This document shows positions 15,376 through 23,856 of a stretch of 33,213 nt of DNA, one piece after another. The stretch comes from an uncultured Olsenella sp. Its GTDB lineage: Bacteria; Actinomycetota; Coriobacteriia; Coriobacteriales; Atopobiaceae. Position 1 is the stretch's first letter, and every line of letters begins with the position of its first letter. The notes under the pieces were generated by a model. It saw only the letters and a program-made list of their open reading frames with translations. It was not told the origin of the DNA and ran no database searches. The stretch covers positions 1 through 33,213 of the forward strand of contig URLM01000018.1 in assembly GCA_900548775.1 (NCBI GenBank). The letters run 5' to 3'. The position numbers and the translations under genes are program-made.

Positions 15376-17443
15376 CGGGGCGTTGCCAGGTCCGGAGGGA
15401 CGGCATGCCGGATTGGCTTGGGGCGTCTCGCTCTTCGTTGACGACGAGGGCGGCTACACCACGGTGGCTGTTGCCGTCGCGTTGCTTGTGAGCATCTCGC
15501 TCGTCTTTGCCGCGGCGTCCGCCGAGTGGGTGATGGCCCGTTCGTACGAGGTCCAGCCCGTGGCGGATGCGGCAGCGACTGCCGGGGCAAATTCCGTTGC
15601 GGCATACGTCACGATTGCGAAGGTTCTGGACGCCTGCGTCCTAAGTCTTGGCCTTCTTGGCGTGACGGTGTATGGAGCGGGTCTCGTCCTCTCCTGCATT
15701 CCCATGGCGAGTTCTGTTGGGGGTGACGTCTGCGATGCTGGGAGGAAGGTCCTCGACGCCCGCCGGGATTTCGCCAGGAGCGCGGCGGAGGGGCTTGAGC
15801 GCCTCGAGAGGGTGCTGCCTGCTGTCGTGGTCGCTAACTCTGCCGCTTGCGTCGCGGAGAACGCGCGAGTCCAAGGCCTGTCGTACGTTGGCTGTGCGGT
15901 CCCGTTTCCAACGGAGTCGCAGTCGGACTTCTCGTCACTCGCCACGGACCAGTCTTCCGAGGAGATGGAACAGGATGCCGAGGAGCTGCGGGACCTTGCG
16001 AGCCAGGTGGAGAATGCCAAGGTGCTCGCGGACGAGGCGCGCCTCAGAGGCTGGATGGCAGATTGCGGAAGCGCGCCCTACTGCCTCGAGGAGCGAGCCT
16101 CATCGCTCGCGGGCCTAAGCGGGACGAGCAACCCCCACTACCCGAATGTGGAAGGGTGGAGCTTTGGCGCGCCCCTCCTGCGCGCGAGGGCGTACTATGC
16201 CGCTCGCTCGGCGCGGGAGAGGCCACAGGGGGCATCGACTGACGAGCTCACCAATTCCGCTGCTCGCGCGGCATTCTATGCCTACGCGCTTGGCCAGGTG
16301 CGCAGCGGGACCTACGCGGAGCACGAGGACGGTTCGGTCGAGATCGACCTGCCTGGCCTTCCCCATAATGCCGAGGAGACCATGGCATGCTCCCTCTATA
16401 CGGATGAACTCTGGCCATGCAGCGAGGAGGCCTCGGGGACCGTGCTTCACGCCTCGCTCTCCTGTCCCGCGGCGACAGGTCCCAATGCTGGTCGAGCGTC
16501 TCTCAAGGACCTCGACGAGGGGGAGGTGGTAAGGTGCGAGACCTGCGGAATGGACCTTGCTGCCATGGGGTCGGTTGCAGCGGCGTCAACGTCCACCTCT
16601 AACGGCTTCGAGCACTACTGGCGCGAGATCGTCGAGGCTTCGGAGGACTACGAGGCGGCGCGCAACCAGCAGGCGGATGCCGAGAAGAGCCTGCACGACA
16701 AGGCAGACGACGCCAGGGGCTCCTTCGAGCGCGCCATCGACCAGCTCTCGGTGGTGCGGCCCCGCATCTGCCCTCCCGGTGCGTGGGGATGCGTCGCCGT
16801 CGTCTCGAGAAGCGCGAGCACGACTGTCCCCGCAGAGCTTGCGGCGTCCTTCCTGGCTTCCGGAGAGCTGCCGCCTGGGGCCGCGGTATCGGCTGCGGCT
16901 CTGGCGCCTGACGATTCCACTGCGGAGAACAACGTCCTTGCGAGCTTCTTCGATGGCGTGACCTCCGAGGGAAACGGGTCTGTCCTGGGCGGCGCCCTCG
17001 ATGGGGTCTGCGAGCTCTGGGGACGCCTGCTCGTGGGATACGGCTCGAGGTACGAGTCTGTGTCTGGGTCGGTGACGGACTTTCTCGACGGTCTCGACGG
17101 GGTCTTCGGAGGGACGGTGGGCGCATGGCTTCGCGGAAAGATCAAGGAGACGGTTGCAGCCTGTGGATTCGAACCCGTGGACATGAGGCTCATGAAGCCC
17201 GTGCTCGTGGGATGGAGTCGCGTGCTCGACAAGTCTGGCTATGACGCGGCGGGAAAGGTGCGGCAGATGGTGGAGGCACTTCCCCCTGGCTCCAGCTCGC
17301 ATGACCTCGCAAAGACGCTCGGGATATGGGCTGCGGACTCCCTCGGCTATGGGGAGATCACTTTGGCGGAGCTCTCGGTTCCGGGGACGGACATCTCGAT
17401 TCCTCTCACCATCAGGCTCGACGACCTCTTGGAGGCCTCATGA
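15350..17443 (+). CDS. TadG-like large exported pilus protein
   Basis: A 697-residue protein anchored by one N-terminal helix after a TadE/TadG-type site (DDEGGYTTVAVAVALL). Here the usual Glu at +5 is Ala. A second hydrophobic segment lies at about 85-110. The long exported part has a helical stretch (about 200-235), a Cys/His cluster (HASLSCPA then CETCGMD, about residues 365-402), a coiled coil (about 420-465) and a C-terminal helical domain. The ATG at 15350 is preceded by GGGGGTG (15336-15342) and lies inside the end of tadE. The next gene overlaps its stop (ATGA). Tad loci often encode one large TadG-like protein in this position. Exact function is not known. Confidence 0.65.
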   Translation: MTGLPRGGDGALPGPEGRHAGLAWGVSLFVDDEGGYTTVAVAVALLVSISLVFAAASAEWVMARSYEVQPVADAAATAGANSVAAYVTIAKVLDACVLSLGLLGVTVYGAGLVLSCIPMASSVGGDVCDAGRKVLDARRDFARSAAEGLERLERVLPAVVVANSAACVAENARVQGLSYVGCAVPFPTESQSDFSSLATDQSSEEMEQDAEELRDLASQVENAKVLADEARLRGWMADCGSAPYCLEERASSLAGLSGTSNPHYPNVEGWSFGAPLLRARAYYAARSARERPQGASTDELTNSAARAAFYAYALGQVRSGTYAEHEDGSVEIDLPGLPHNAEETMACSLYTDELWPCSEEASGTVLHASLSCPAATGPNAGRASLKDLDEGEVVRCETCGMDLAAMGSVAAASTSTSNGFEHYWREIVEASEDYEAARNQQADAEKSLHDKADDARGSFERAIDQLSVVRPRICPPGAWGCVAVVSRSASTTVPAELAASFLASGELPPGAAVSAAALAPDDSTAENNVLASFFDGVTSEGNGSVLGGALDGVCELWGRLLVGYGSRYESVSGSVTDFLDGLDGVFGGTVGAWLRGKIKETVAACGFEPVDMRLMKPVLVGWSRVLDKSGYDAAGKVRQMVEALPPGSSSHDLAKTLGIWAADSLGYGEITLAELSVPGTDISIPLTIRLDDLLEAS

Positions 17444-17943
17444 GCGTCGGCGGAAGAAGCGCGCGTCATGGACCACCGCGCCTTGGGGTGCCGCATGGAC
17501 AGTCTGGGCAGATGACGGTGGAGCTTGCCATTCTCGTGCCCGTGGTCATTGCGGTTGCCCTCGTCGTAGCGAACCTCATGGAGTTCGTTGACGCCTGCGC
17601 AGCGTTTGACCGGTTGAGCCTCGACGAGATCATTGCCGAGGGGGTCTCTCCCGCAGGCGAGCAGAGCGTGGTCGCCTCGGTTGCTGCGGTGGAGGCGGCG
17701 CTTCGCTCGGCGCTCGGCCGCGAGGCGCGCTGCGACGTGGAGGTGACGGCGGAGAGGGTCTCGGCGGAGGAGGGCGAGCTGCTCTCTGTTGCGCCCTTGC
17801 TCACCCGCTACACCTGCACGATGGTCTTCAGGCCGTGGCCAAGGGAGCTGCGTCTCCCTGGCATCACGTACGTTGCTCCGCTCGAGCTGAGGCACGAGAG
17901 GACCCTTGTCATCGATAGGTACCGACCGGGGGTGGTGGTCTGA
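17440..17943 (+). CDS. TadE/TadF-like pseudopilin
   Basis: A 167-residue minor pilin of the TadE/TadF type. A basic leader ends at HGQSG/QMTVELAIL, with Glu at +5, followed by the spine VPVVIAVALVVANLMEF and an exported domain of about 115 residues with two Cys (one in EARCDVEV, one in RYTCTMVF) that may pair. GGAGG (17431-17435) precedes the ATG, which overlaps the stop of the large upstream gene (ATGA). It ends overlapping the DUF192 start (TGATG). It is the fifth protein of this operon with a prepilin-like N-terminus. Confidence 0.8.
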   Translation: MSVGGRSARHGPPRLGVPHGQSGQMTVELAILVPVVIAVALVVANLMEFVDACAAFDRLSLDEIIAEGVSPAGEQSVVASVAAVEAALRSALGREARCDVEVTAERVSAEEGELLSVAPLLTRYTCTMVFRPWPRELRLPGITYVAPLELRHERTLVIDRYRPGVVV

Positions 17944-18365
17944 TGAGGTGGATGCGCGTCGAGATAGAGAGCCCGAATGTCGAGCAGGACTCGCCACCGC
18001 TGGGATTCAAGGTCCTCACCACGTGGGTGGAGAGGCTCGTGGGACTTCTCGGCACGAGCCCCTCAGCTGCTCCCGTCGTGCTGATGAGGTGCGGGTCAAT
18101 CCACACGTATGGGATGGCGTATCCCATCGATGTCACCCTCGTGGGACGGCATGGGGAGGTCCTCGTCTCCATCCGGGGGTTGCCGCCGGGACGAGTGCTC
18201 TCTCATGCCGAGGCGTTCTGCGCCTTCGAGCGTCCCGAGAGCCCCTGCCCATGGCCGATCGTCGGAGAGGCTTTGCGCGTGGTCTCGCTCTCGGTGGTCC
18301 CAGGGCGGATGGCACAGCCGGTTGCTGGTCTTCTTGAGCCTGTGGGGGAGGTGGTGGGGTCATGA
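17943..18365 (+). CDS. DUF192 family protein
   Basis: A 140-residue protein with the DUF192 signature: a CGSIHTYGMAYPIDVTLV segment, then a strand with G-E-V-L, then LPPGRVLSHAEA. This is a small beta-rich fold of unknown biochemical role found near type IVb and Tad pilus genes as well as elsewhere. It lacks an evident signal peptide or membrane helix, so it appears cytosolic here, while many family members are exported. It overlaps both neighbours by 4 bp or less (TGATG and ATGA), so it is firmly part of the tad operon. Confidence 0.8.
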   Translation: MRWMRVEIESPNVEQDSPPLGFKVLTTWVERLVGLLGTSPSAAPVVLMRCGSIHTYGMAYPIDVTLVGRHGEVLVSIRGLPPGRVLSHAEAFCAFERPESPCPWPIVGEALRVVSLSVVPGRMAQPVAGLLEPVGEVVGS

Positions 18366-19015
18366 GCGCGTACCAAACTAAGGTCTGTCCCCGTTGCGGA
18401 GAGGAGCTCTTCTCCGACATGCGTGTCTGTTACGGGTGCCTCTACGAGTTCCCGCCCGAGCGTTCCGGTGCGGGAACCGAGGAGAACGAAGGCCTGGCCA
18501 AAGGCGGCGAGGATCCTGCTTCTCAGGATTCCGGGCTGCCTGGGCTCAGGGAGGACGAGCCGTTCCAGTGGGATGCGGGGCTACCGCCTGCGGAGCCGGG
18601 ATGGGAGGACGGCACGCTCGACCTTTCCGCCTCCTCTGGCGGGGCTTCTGGGGTTGGAACGCAGCCTGGTGTGGGTACGAATTCCACGTCGGATTCCATC
18701 TCGTCTCGTCACAAGGTCCTCTGCTGGGTTCGAACGCCGTCTTTGGACGTGAGGCTTCCCATCCCCGAGGAGGGGCTTGTCGTCGGCCGTGACCCAACCA
18801 GTGACGTTGTGCTCCACTCCCGTGCCGTCTCCCGATCGCACGTGAGAATCCTTCCTGCGAAGGTGGACGAGCAGGGCATGCGCGTGCTTGACCTCGGGGC
18901 AACCAATCCGGCGCTGTTCTCTGGGAGGGAGGTGAGAGGAGAGGTTCTCGTCCCGCTTGGATGGACGGTCTCCGTTTGCGGCGCCTTCGTCACTCCCGTA
19001 TTGGCTGAGGGGTGA
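18362..19015 (+). CDS. Zinc-ribbon/FHA domain protein
   Basis: A 217-residue cytosolic protein ending the tad operon. A zinc ribbon CPRCG...CYGC lies at about 9-27, followed by an acidic, Gly/Ser-rich linker (about 35-115), and a C-terminal FHA domain containing LVVGRDPTSDVVLHSRAVSRSHVRI, with the conserved Gly-Arg, Ser-Arg-x-His elements. FHA domains bind phosphothreonine, so assembly or activity of the pilus machine may be controlled by a Ser/Thr kinase encoded elsewhere. The start overlaps the DUF192 stop (ATGA). Confidence 0.88.
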   Translation: MSAYQTKVCPRCGEELFSDMRVCYGCLYEFPPERSGAGTEENEGLAKGGEDPASQDSGLPGLREDEPFQWDAGLPPAEPGWEDGTLDLSASSGGASGVGTQPGVGTNSTSDSISSRHKVLCWVRTPSLDVRLPIPEEGLVVGRDPTSDVVLHSRAVSRSHVRILPAKVDEQGMRVLDLGATNPALFSGREVRGEVLVPLGWTVSVCGAFVTPVLAEG

Positions 19016-19024
19016 CTTGCGCTC

Positions 19025-19033
19025 TGGTATTCT
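19025..19033 (+). promoter_or_regulatory. Possible extended -10 for the DUF2207 gene
   Basis: TGGTATTCT fits an extended -10 (TGnTATTCT). No good -35 is seen at the expected distance. It lies just after the tad operon stop and 50 bp before the next start. Weak call. Confidence 0.25.
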
Positions 19034-19082
19034 GGGAGAGAGATGCCACATGATCTTCCACAACCATGCATTGGGGGATTCT

Positions 19083-21092
19083 ATGAGAGACCGGCACCCC
19101 GTTCGTGCGCAAAGGCGTTACCGGCCCTTGCTCGTCGTCCTTTCGTTGCTGACCCTGCTCGTAGGACTCGCCTTTGGCGCCTCTCCGGCGCGGGCGGACG
19201 ACTACAGCATGGACCAGACAAACATCGACGCAACGCTGGATACGTCGGGCGGCCTTACCGTGACCGAGGTGCGCGCCTTTGACTTCGACGGAGACTTCCA
19301 TGGCGTGTACTGGAAGATTCCCAAGGGGGAGAACGGCACCAACGGTCGCACGGTGAGCGTCCAGGTTCTTGACGCCGGTATCGTGGAGGGTGGCCAGGCC
19401 AGGTCCTTCACCGAGTCCTCGGCGGGTGCAAACGAGACCTACTCCATTACAGACTATGGCTCCTACCTGCAGATCAAGCTCTACTCTGCCCAGAGCGACA
19501 CGACGGCGCACTTCTATGTCTCGTACTATGCCGACGGCATCGCCACGCGTTGGTCTGACACGGGCGAGCTGTACTGGAAGTTCGTCTCGGACGGTTGGGA
19601 CGTCGAGTCGCAAAACGTCACCTGCACCATCCATCTGCCGGTGCCGAGCGGCGAGTCCGTCGTGGGTGGGGACAACGTACGCGCCTGGGGACACGGTCCC
19701 CTCGACGCGAGCCTTGCGTTCGACGGGAACGACATCGTCTACACCGTCCCGGGCGTTGGCTCGAGCGAGTTTGCCGAGGCGCGCATCACGTTCCCGGCAA
19801 GCTGGATTTCCGAGTGCCCCGAGACCTCGGGCGAGAAGCTCAGCTCCATTCTCGCCGAGGAGCAGAAGAACGCCGATGACGCAAACGCGCGCCGTGCGGC
19901 AGCGCGCGCGGCAATGTACGGGGTCACGGGCATCTGCCTTGCCGTCGCCGTGGCGGCAATAGTCGCCGCGCTCATCGCCAGGCGCCGCTACAAGGCAACC
20001 CATACGGCCAAGTTTGACGACAAGTACTTCCGTGACGTGCCCACGGGCGATCACCCCGTGGTTCTCGCCATGCTCGCCACGGGGGAGGACCCTGGGCCAG
20101 AGGGCCTTACCGCCTCGCTCATGCGCCTTACGGACGAGCATGTCGTTCAGCTCGACAAGGTCAAGCTGAGCAAGAAGAAGGTGCTCGGGTCGAAGGAGGT
20201 CGAGGACTACCGCGCGTCCCTCGTGGGCCCCATACCGGAGAGCGCTCTCGGCACGCCCGCAGAGCGCGAGTCTGCCCGTCATGCGGACGTCGCTGCGGTC
20301 AACTTCCTCTTCCGGCACCTGGCCCGCAAGATCTCACGACCCAACGACCCCTCGTACGCTGGTGACGAACCAGCCCTCTACTTCTCCGTTATCAAGAAGT
20401 ACGCGAAGTCCGCGCCCGAGGCGTACTCTGACGCCTATAAGTCCTGGCAGTCGTCAATCAATGCGGAGTACCTGCGGCGCTTCTCCGGGAACGGATCTCT
20501 CAAGGGCGCTGGGCGCGGCGTTGCCATCCTGCTTGGGTCGCTCTCCGTCCTTGCCGCGTTCCTGGAGGTGTTTGTCGTCGGCATCATGTTCGAAGGTGAC
20601 ATCCTTCTCGCGCTTGGCGTTGCGGCAATCTGCGGCGCATGCGGAGCCCTGTCCCTCTTCCTGGTGAGCGGCAAGTTCTTCAAGGACATCAGCGCGTCGG
20701 CCATCGAGACCAAGGCCAAGGTCCTCGCCCTCAAGCGCTGGCTGCAGGAGTTCACCCGCCTCGACGAGGCAGTGCCAACCGACGTCATCCTCTGGAACCG
20801 CCTGCTGGTGATGGCGGTGGCCCTTGGGGTTGCGGACAAGGTCATCGAGCAGCTCAAGGTTGTCATGCCGGAGCTCCTCGACGATCCGAGCTTCATGCCG
20901 GTGTACTCCTGGTACTACATGGGCCACTCCGGGATGGGCTCTCCTGCGGACGTCTTTGGAGGCGCCATTCACGACGCCTCGGTGGCTGCAATCGCCAACT
21001 CGGTCGACGCCAGCGGTGGCGGCGGGGGAGGAGGCTTCTCCTCCGGCGGAGGCGGCGGCTTTGGCGGCGGAGGCGGAGGAGGCGCGTTCTAG
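19083..21092 (+). CDS. DUF2207 membrane protein with Gly-rich tail
   Basis: A 669-residue protein of the DUF2207 family. A signal peptide ends ARA/DD near residue 38. An exported beta-rich domain (about 40-265, YSMDQTNIDATLDTSGGLTVTE onward) follows, then a first membrane helix (about 277-300). A cytosolic part contains the family segment TGDHPVVLAML, then two membrane helices (about 480-530), another soluble region, and a C-terminal tail almost entirely Gly with Ser and Phe (last 26 residues). The function of the family is not established. The start ATG at 19083 has GGGGGA 4 bases upstream. It lies 67 bp after the tad operon and may have its own promoter, so a link to pili is only positional. 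Confidence 0.85.
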   Translation: MRDRHPVRAQRRYRPLLVVLSLLTLLVGLAFGASPARADDYSMDQTNIDATLDTSGGLTVTEVRAFDFDGDFHGVYWKIPKGENGTNGRTVSVQVLDAGIVEGGQARSFTESSAGANETYSITDYGSYLQIKLYSAQSDTTAHFYVSYYADGIATRWSDTGELYWKFVSDGWDVESQNVTCTIHLPVPSGESVVGGDNVRAWGHGPLDASLAFDGNDIVYTVPGVGSSEFAEARITFPASWISECPETSGEKLSSILAEEQKNADDANARRAAARAAMYGVTGICLAVAVAAIVAALIARRRYKATHTAKFDDKYFRDVPTGDHPVVLAMLATGEDPGPEGLTASLMRLTDEHVVQLDKVKLSKKKVLGSKEVEDYRASLVGPIPESALGTPAERESARHADVAAVNFLFRHLARKISRPNDPSYAGDEPALYFSVIKKYAKSAPEAYSDAYKSWQSSINAEYLRRFSGNGSLKGAGRGVAILLGSLSVLAAFLEVFVVGIMFEGDILLALGVAAICGACGALSLFLVSGKFFKDISASAIETKAKVLALKRWLQEFTRLDEAVPTDVILWNRLLVMAVALGVADKVIEQLKVVMPELLDDPSFMPVYSWYYMGHSGMGSPADVFGGAIHDASVAAIANSVDASGGGGGGGFSSGGGGGFGGGGGGGAF

Positions 21093-21267
21093 CCTGCCCG
21101 CAGAATCGGCGGCAGAGCAGTAAGGACGGCCGCAACCTCCGGGGCATCTGGGCCAGGCAACGTCCCCCTGGGCCACCCGTCCCCGTCGACTTTGCGGTTC
21201 TCGTTGCCTCTGGGACGCGGAGGCACCCGAATCGCATATCATCAGTGCGGAATGCGGAACCTCAAGG

Positions 21268-21299
21268 CGAACGCCCCGGCGCATCATGCGGGGCGTTCG
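21268..21299 (+). promoter_or_regulatory. 11-bp perfect hairpin upstream of flavodiiron gene
   Basis: CGAACGCCCCG and CGGGGCGTTCG form a perfect stem with a 10-nt loop, 66 bp before the flavodiiron start. No T-run follows. It could be the end of the DUF2207 transcript, a 5'-leader structure or an operator. The rest of the 273-bp spacer (21093-21365) shows nothing else clear. Confidence 0.45.
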
Positions 21300-21365
21300 G
21301 CGTGGACATGGCAGATTGGCGGGCCGCCGCGCCCGCGCAGCCCGGAGGCGGGCGAAGGGAGAGCA

Positions 21366-22571
21366 ATGTACAACGTGCGCATGATTTGCGAGGACACCTG
21401 GTGGCTGGGTGCCTCTGACCGCAGGATTCAGCTGTTCGAGAATACCTATCCCGTGCCTAGCGGCATGTCCTACAACAACTACCTCATCCTCGACGAGAAG
21501 ACCTGCCTGCTCGACGGCGTCGACGAGGCGGTCTCGCGCCAGTTCGAGGAGAACCTCGCCCACGTCCTCGGCGGCCGTCCCCTGGACTACCTGGTGATCG
21601 ACCACATGGAGCCCGACCACTGCGCCGTCATCCCCGACCTTGTCCGCAGGTGGCCCGACCTCAAGCTCGTTGGCACTCCCAAGGCCTTTGACCTCGTCCG
21701 CCAGTTCCACGGCTTTGACCCCGAGCCCCACGCCATCAAGGTCAAGGAGGGAGATACCCTCTCCCTCGGCCGTCACACTCTGCAGTTCGTCCTGGCACCC
21801 ATGGTGCACTGGCCGGAGGTCATGGTGAGCTTTGACCAGCTCACGGGCACGCTCTTCTCGGCAGACGCCTTTGGAGCGTTTGGGGCAATGGGCGGCGCCA
21901 TCTTTGCCGACGAGGTCGACTGGGAGCGCGACTGGGCGGACGAGGCGCGCCGCTACTACACCAACATCGTGGGCAAGTACGGCCTGCAGGTGACGTCGCT
22001 GCTCAAGAAGGCCTCCAAGCTCGACATCAAGGAGATTGCGCCGCTGCACGCGCACATCTGGCGCCGCGACTTCGACCAGATCCTCTCCCGCTACCAGAAG
22101 TGGGCCGCCTACGCGCCCGAGGACAAGTCCGTTGCCATCTTCTACGGCTCCATCTACGGCGGGACCGCCAACGCTGCGGACATCCTCTCGACCAAGCTCG
22201 CCGAGGCGGGTGTGCACGACGTCCGCGTCTACGACGTCTCCAAGACCCCGGTCTCCGAGATGGTCTCGCAGGCGTTCCGCTCGCCGGTGCTCGTCTTTGC
22301 GTCTGCCACGTACAACATGGGCATCTTCGACGGCATGCGCGAGCTCCTCGAGGACCTCAACGCCCACGCGATGAAGAACCGCACCGTCGGCGTGATCTAC
22401 AACGGCTCGTGGGCGCCGCAGGCGGGCTCGCTCATGCTCGACGCCATCCAGCGCATGAAGGGCATGGAGGTGCTCGACCCCGAGGTGCATGTGACCTCTG
22501 CGGTGGACGAAGGCGCGCTCGAGCAGATCGACGCCCTCGCGGCTGCCATCGTGGCTAAGCTGGCGGAGTAG
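21366..22571 (+). CDS. fprA: Flavodiiron protein (FprA-type O2/NO reductase)
   Basis: A 401-residue class A flavodiiron protein, which reduces O2 to water or NO to N2O using electrons from rubredoxin or F420-type donors, protecting anaerobes from air. The N-terminal metallo-beta-lactamase-like domain has the full diiron ligand set: HMEPDH with His80, Glu82, Asp84 and His85, then His148 (MVHW), Asp167 (SADAFG) and His228 (LHAHIW). The C-terminal flavodoxin domain begins at about 255 with the FMN-binding loop YGSIYGGT. There is no fused rubredoxin. The start has GAAGGGAGA about 4 bases upstream, and a probable terminator follows at 22611. The DUF2207 neighbour has no known link. Confidence 0.94.
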   Translation: MYNVRMICEDTWWLGASDRRIQLFENTYPVPSGMSYNNYLILDEKTCLLDGVDEAVSRQFEENLAHVLGGRPLDYLVIDHMEPDHCAVIPDLVRRWPDLKLVGTPKAFDLVRQFHGFDPEPHAIKVKEGDTLSLGRHTLQFVLAPMVHWPEVMVSFDQLTGTLFSADAFGAFGAMGGAIFADEVDWERDWADEARRYYTNIVGKYGLQVTSLLKKASKLDIKEIAPLHAHIWRRDFDQILSRYQKWAAYAPEDKSVAIFYGSIYGGTANAADILSTKLAEAGVHDVRVYDVSKTPVSEMVSQAFRSPVLVFASATYNMGIFDGMRELLEDLNAHAMKNRTVGVIYNGSWAPQAGSLMLDAIQRMKGMEVLDPEVHVTSAVDEGALEQIDALAAAIVAKLAE

Positions 22572-22610
22572 GGAAGGCGCCGCTGTCAACCGATGCTCGA
22601 CGGATTTTCT

Positions 22611-22651
22611 CAGCCCGTGGCGCCTGTGCGTCGCGGGCTGTGTTGCTTTCT
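22611..22651 (+). terminator. Probable terminator after the flavodiiron gene
   Basis: CAGCCCG (22611-22617) and CGGGCTG (22634-22640) form a 7-bp stem, extendable by a wobble pair, and are followed by TGTTGCTTTCT. The T-tract is broken, so this is a moderate call. Confidence 0.55.
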
Positions 22652-22695
22652 CGGCATCCTTCTTGCTACGTGCTCTAAATTAACTTTCACATTGC

Positions 22696-22724
22696 TTGAC
22701 CACCTAAAATCGCGAGCCTAACAT
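22696..22724 (+). promoter_or_regulatory. Sigma-A-type promoter for the CAP-domain surface protein
   Basis: TTGACC (22696-22701) and TAACAT (22719-22724) are separated by 17 bp, in an unusually AT-rich stretch (22675-22745) with an upstream AT segment that may act as an UP element. Transcription would begin near 22731, leaving a leader of about 85 nt before the ATG at 22816. Confidence 0.6.
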
Positions 22725-22815
22725 CAATACTGTCAGCTTTTATTCAGACATTTGATGCCGTTCGAAGGCGCGCCCACCACCTATTTGAGCCACCTGGATG
22801 GCGGGAAGGGCGATC

Positions 22816-23853
22816 ATGGCACGCACACACGGGACACCCAAGCACATGAACCAGCAGCTAGATAAGGGTTCGCTGTGCGCATTCAACGGCGCGCGTGTTG
22901 CGGTAACCGCAGGCGTGCTCGCCGCGTCGATGGGCGTGACCCCGGCACTTGCCGAGGAGACCACCGCCAATGGCACCGCAACAGAAGAGGCCCCTGCCGT
23001 CCAGACCTCCTCCACCAAGACTCCCGCAGAGCAGCAGGCTCAGGCCGAGAAGGACGTTGCCAACGCACAAGACAAGGTCGAGAAGGCCCAGCAGGCAGTC
23101 TCGGATGCCAAGGCATCGCAGAAGCAGGAGCGGGACTCCGTCTCGGAGGGCCTGGCTAACGTTAAGGACGACTCCCAGCAGAAGGCTCAGGATGCCCAGA
23201 AGGCTGCGGACGATGCCGCCAAGGCAGCCGCTGACAACAGGTCCGTCGCATCCGACGCCAAGAAGGCCGCTGCCGGCGCGGACGCGCAGGCAAAGGATGC
23301 CGAGAAGGACGCTGCAGACGCTGCCGCAACCAACCCCTCTGACGAGGAGCTTTCCGGCAAGCAGTCCGCTGCTGACACGGCCAAGTCTAACCTGGACAAG
23401 GCGCAGGCCAGCAAGGACGCTGCCGACAAGGCGGCCAGCCAGGACCAGAAAGCGGCCGATGCCGCCAAGGCAGCCAAGGAAGCTGCGGACCAGGCCGTCA
23501 AGAACGACCAGGCTGCCGTTTCCGATGCCGAGGCGGAGCAGAAGGCTGCCAACAAGGCAGAAGCCGATGCGCCAGCGCAGTCCGACGTCGACGCCCTTGT
23601 CGGCGAGGTTAGCGACGCCCAGAAGGCGCAGGCCAACGCCGGGGATACTGCCGCCGCAAAAGACGCCGAGAAGAGCGCTGCCGAGGCGGCGCAGAAGTCC
23701 GCTCAGGACGCCGCGGACAAGCTCGCTGCAGAGCATGCCACGGATGTTGCTAACGAGAAGGATGCCAAGTCTTCCTACGACGATGCGCAGGGCAAGTCCG
23801 CCACATCCGAGCAGGCCGTGAAGGACGCCCAGGCACAGAAGGACGCTGCCTAG
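22816..23853 (+). CDS. N-terminal piece: signal peptide and coiled coil
   Basis: A 345-residue product if translation ends at the amber codon. A long basic N-region is followed by the hydrophobic stretch VAVTAGVLAASMGVTPALA and an AxA-type cleavage site before EETT. The rest is Ala/Lys/Asp/Gln-rich heptad sequence with repeated KDAADKAA- and DAQKA-like units, typical of long wall or surface coiled coils. The ATG at 22816 is chosen because GGGAAGGG (22803-22810) precedes it by 5 bases. ATGs at 22798 and 22846 are alternatives. Without the downstream anchor this piece would be released from the cell. Confidence 0.7.
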   Translation: MARTHGTPKHMNQQLDKGSLCAFNGARVAVTAGVLAASMGVTPALAEETTANGTATEEAPAVQTSSTKTPAEQQAQAEKDVANAQDKVEKAQQAVSDAKASQKQERDSVSEGLANVKDDSQQKAQDAQKAADDAAKAAADNRSVASDAKKAAAGADAQAKDAEKDAADAAATNPSDEELSGKQSAADTAKSNLDKAQASKDAADKAASQDQKAADAAKAAKEAADQAVKNDQAAVSDAEAEQKAANKAEADAPAQSDVDALVGEVSDAQKAQANAGDTAAAKDAEKSAAEAAQKSAQDAADKLAAEHATDVANEKDAKSSYDDAQGKSATSEQAVKDAQAQKDAA

Positions 23854-23856
23854 GAG

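Noticed and set aside
20454..22589. Minus-strand open frame of about 710 codons
   Set aside because: It is antisense to both DUF2207 and the flavodiiron gene, which carry clear motifs. A single real gene spanning the complement of two is unlikely.
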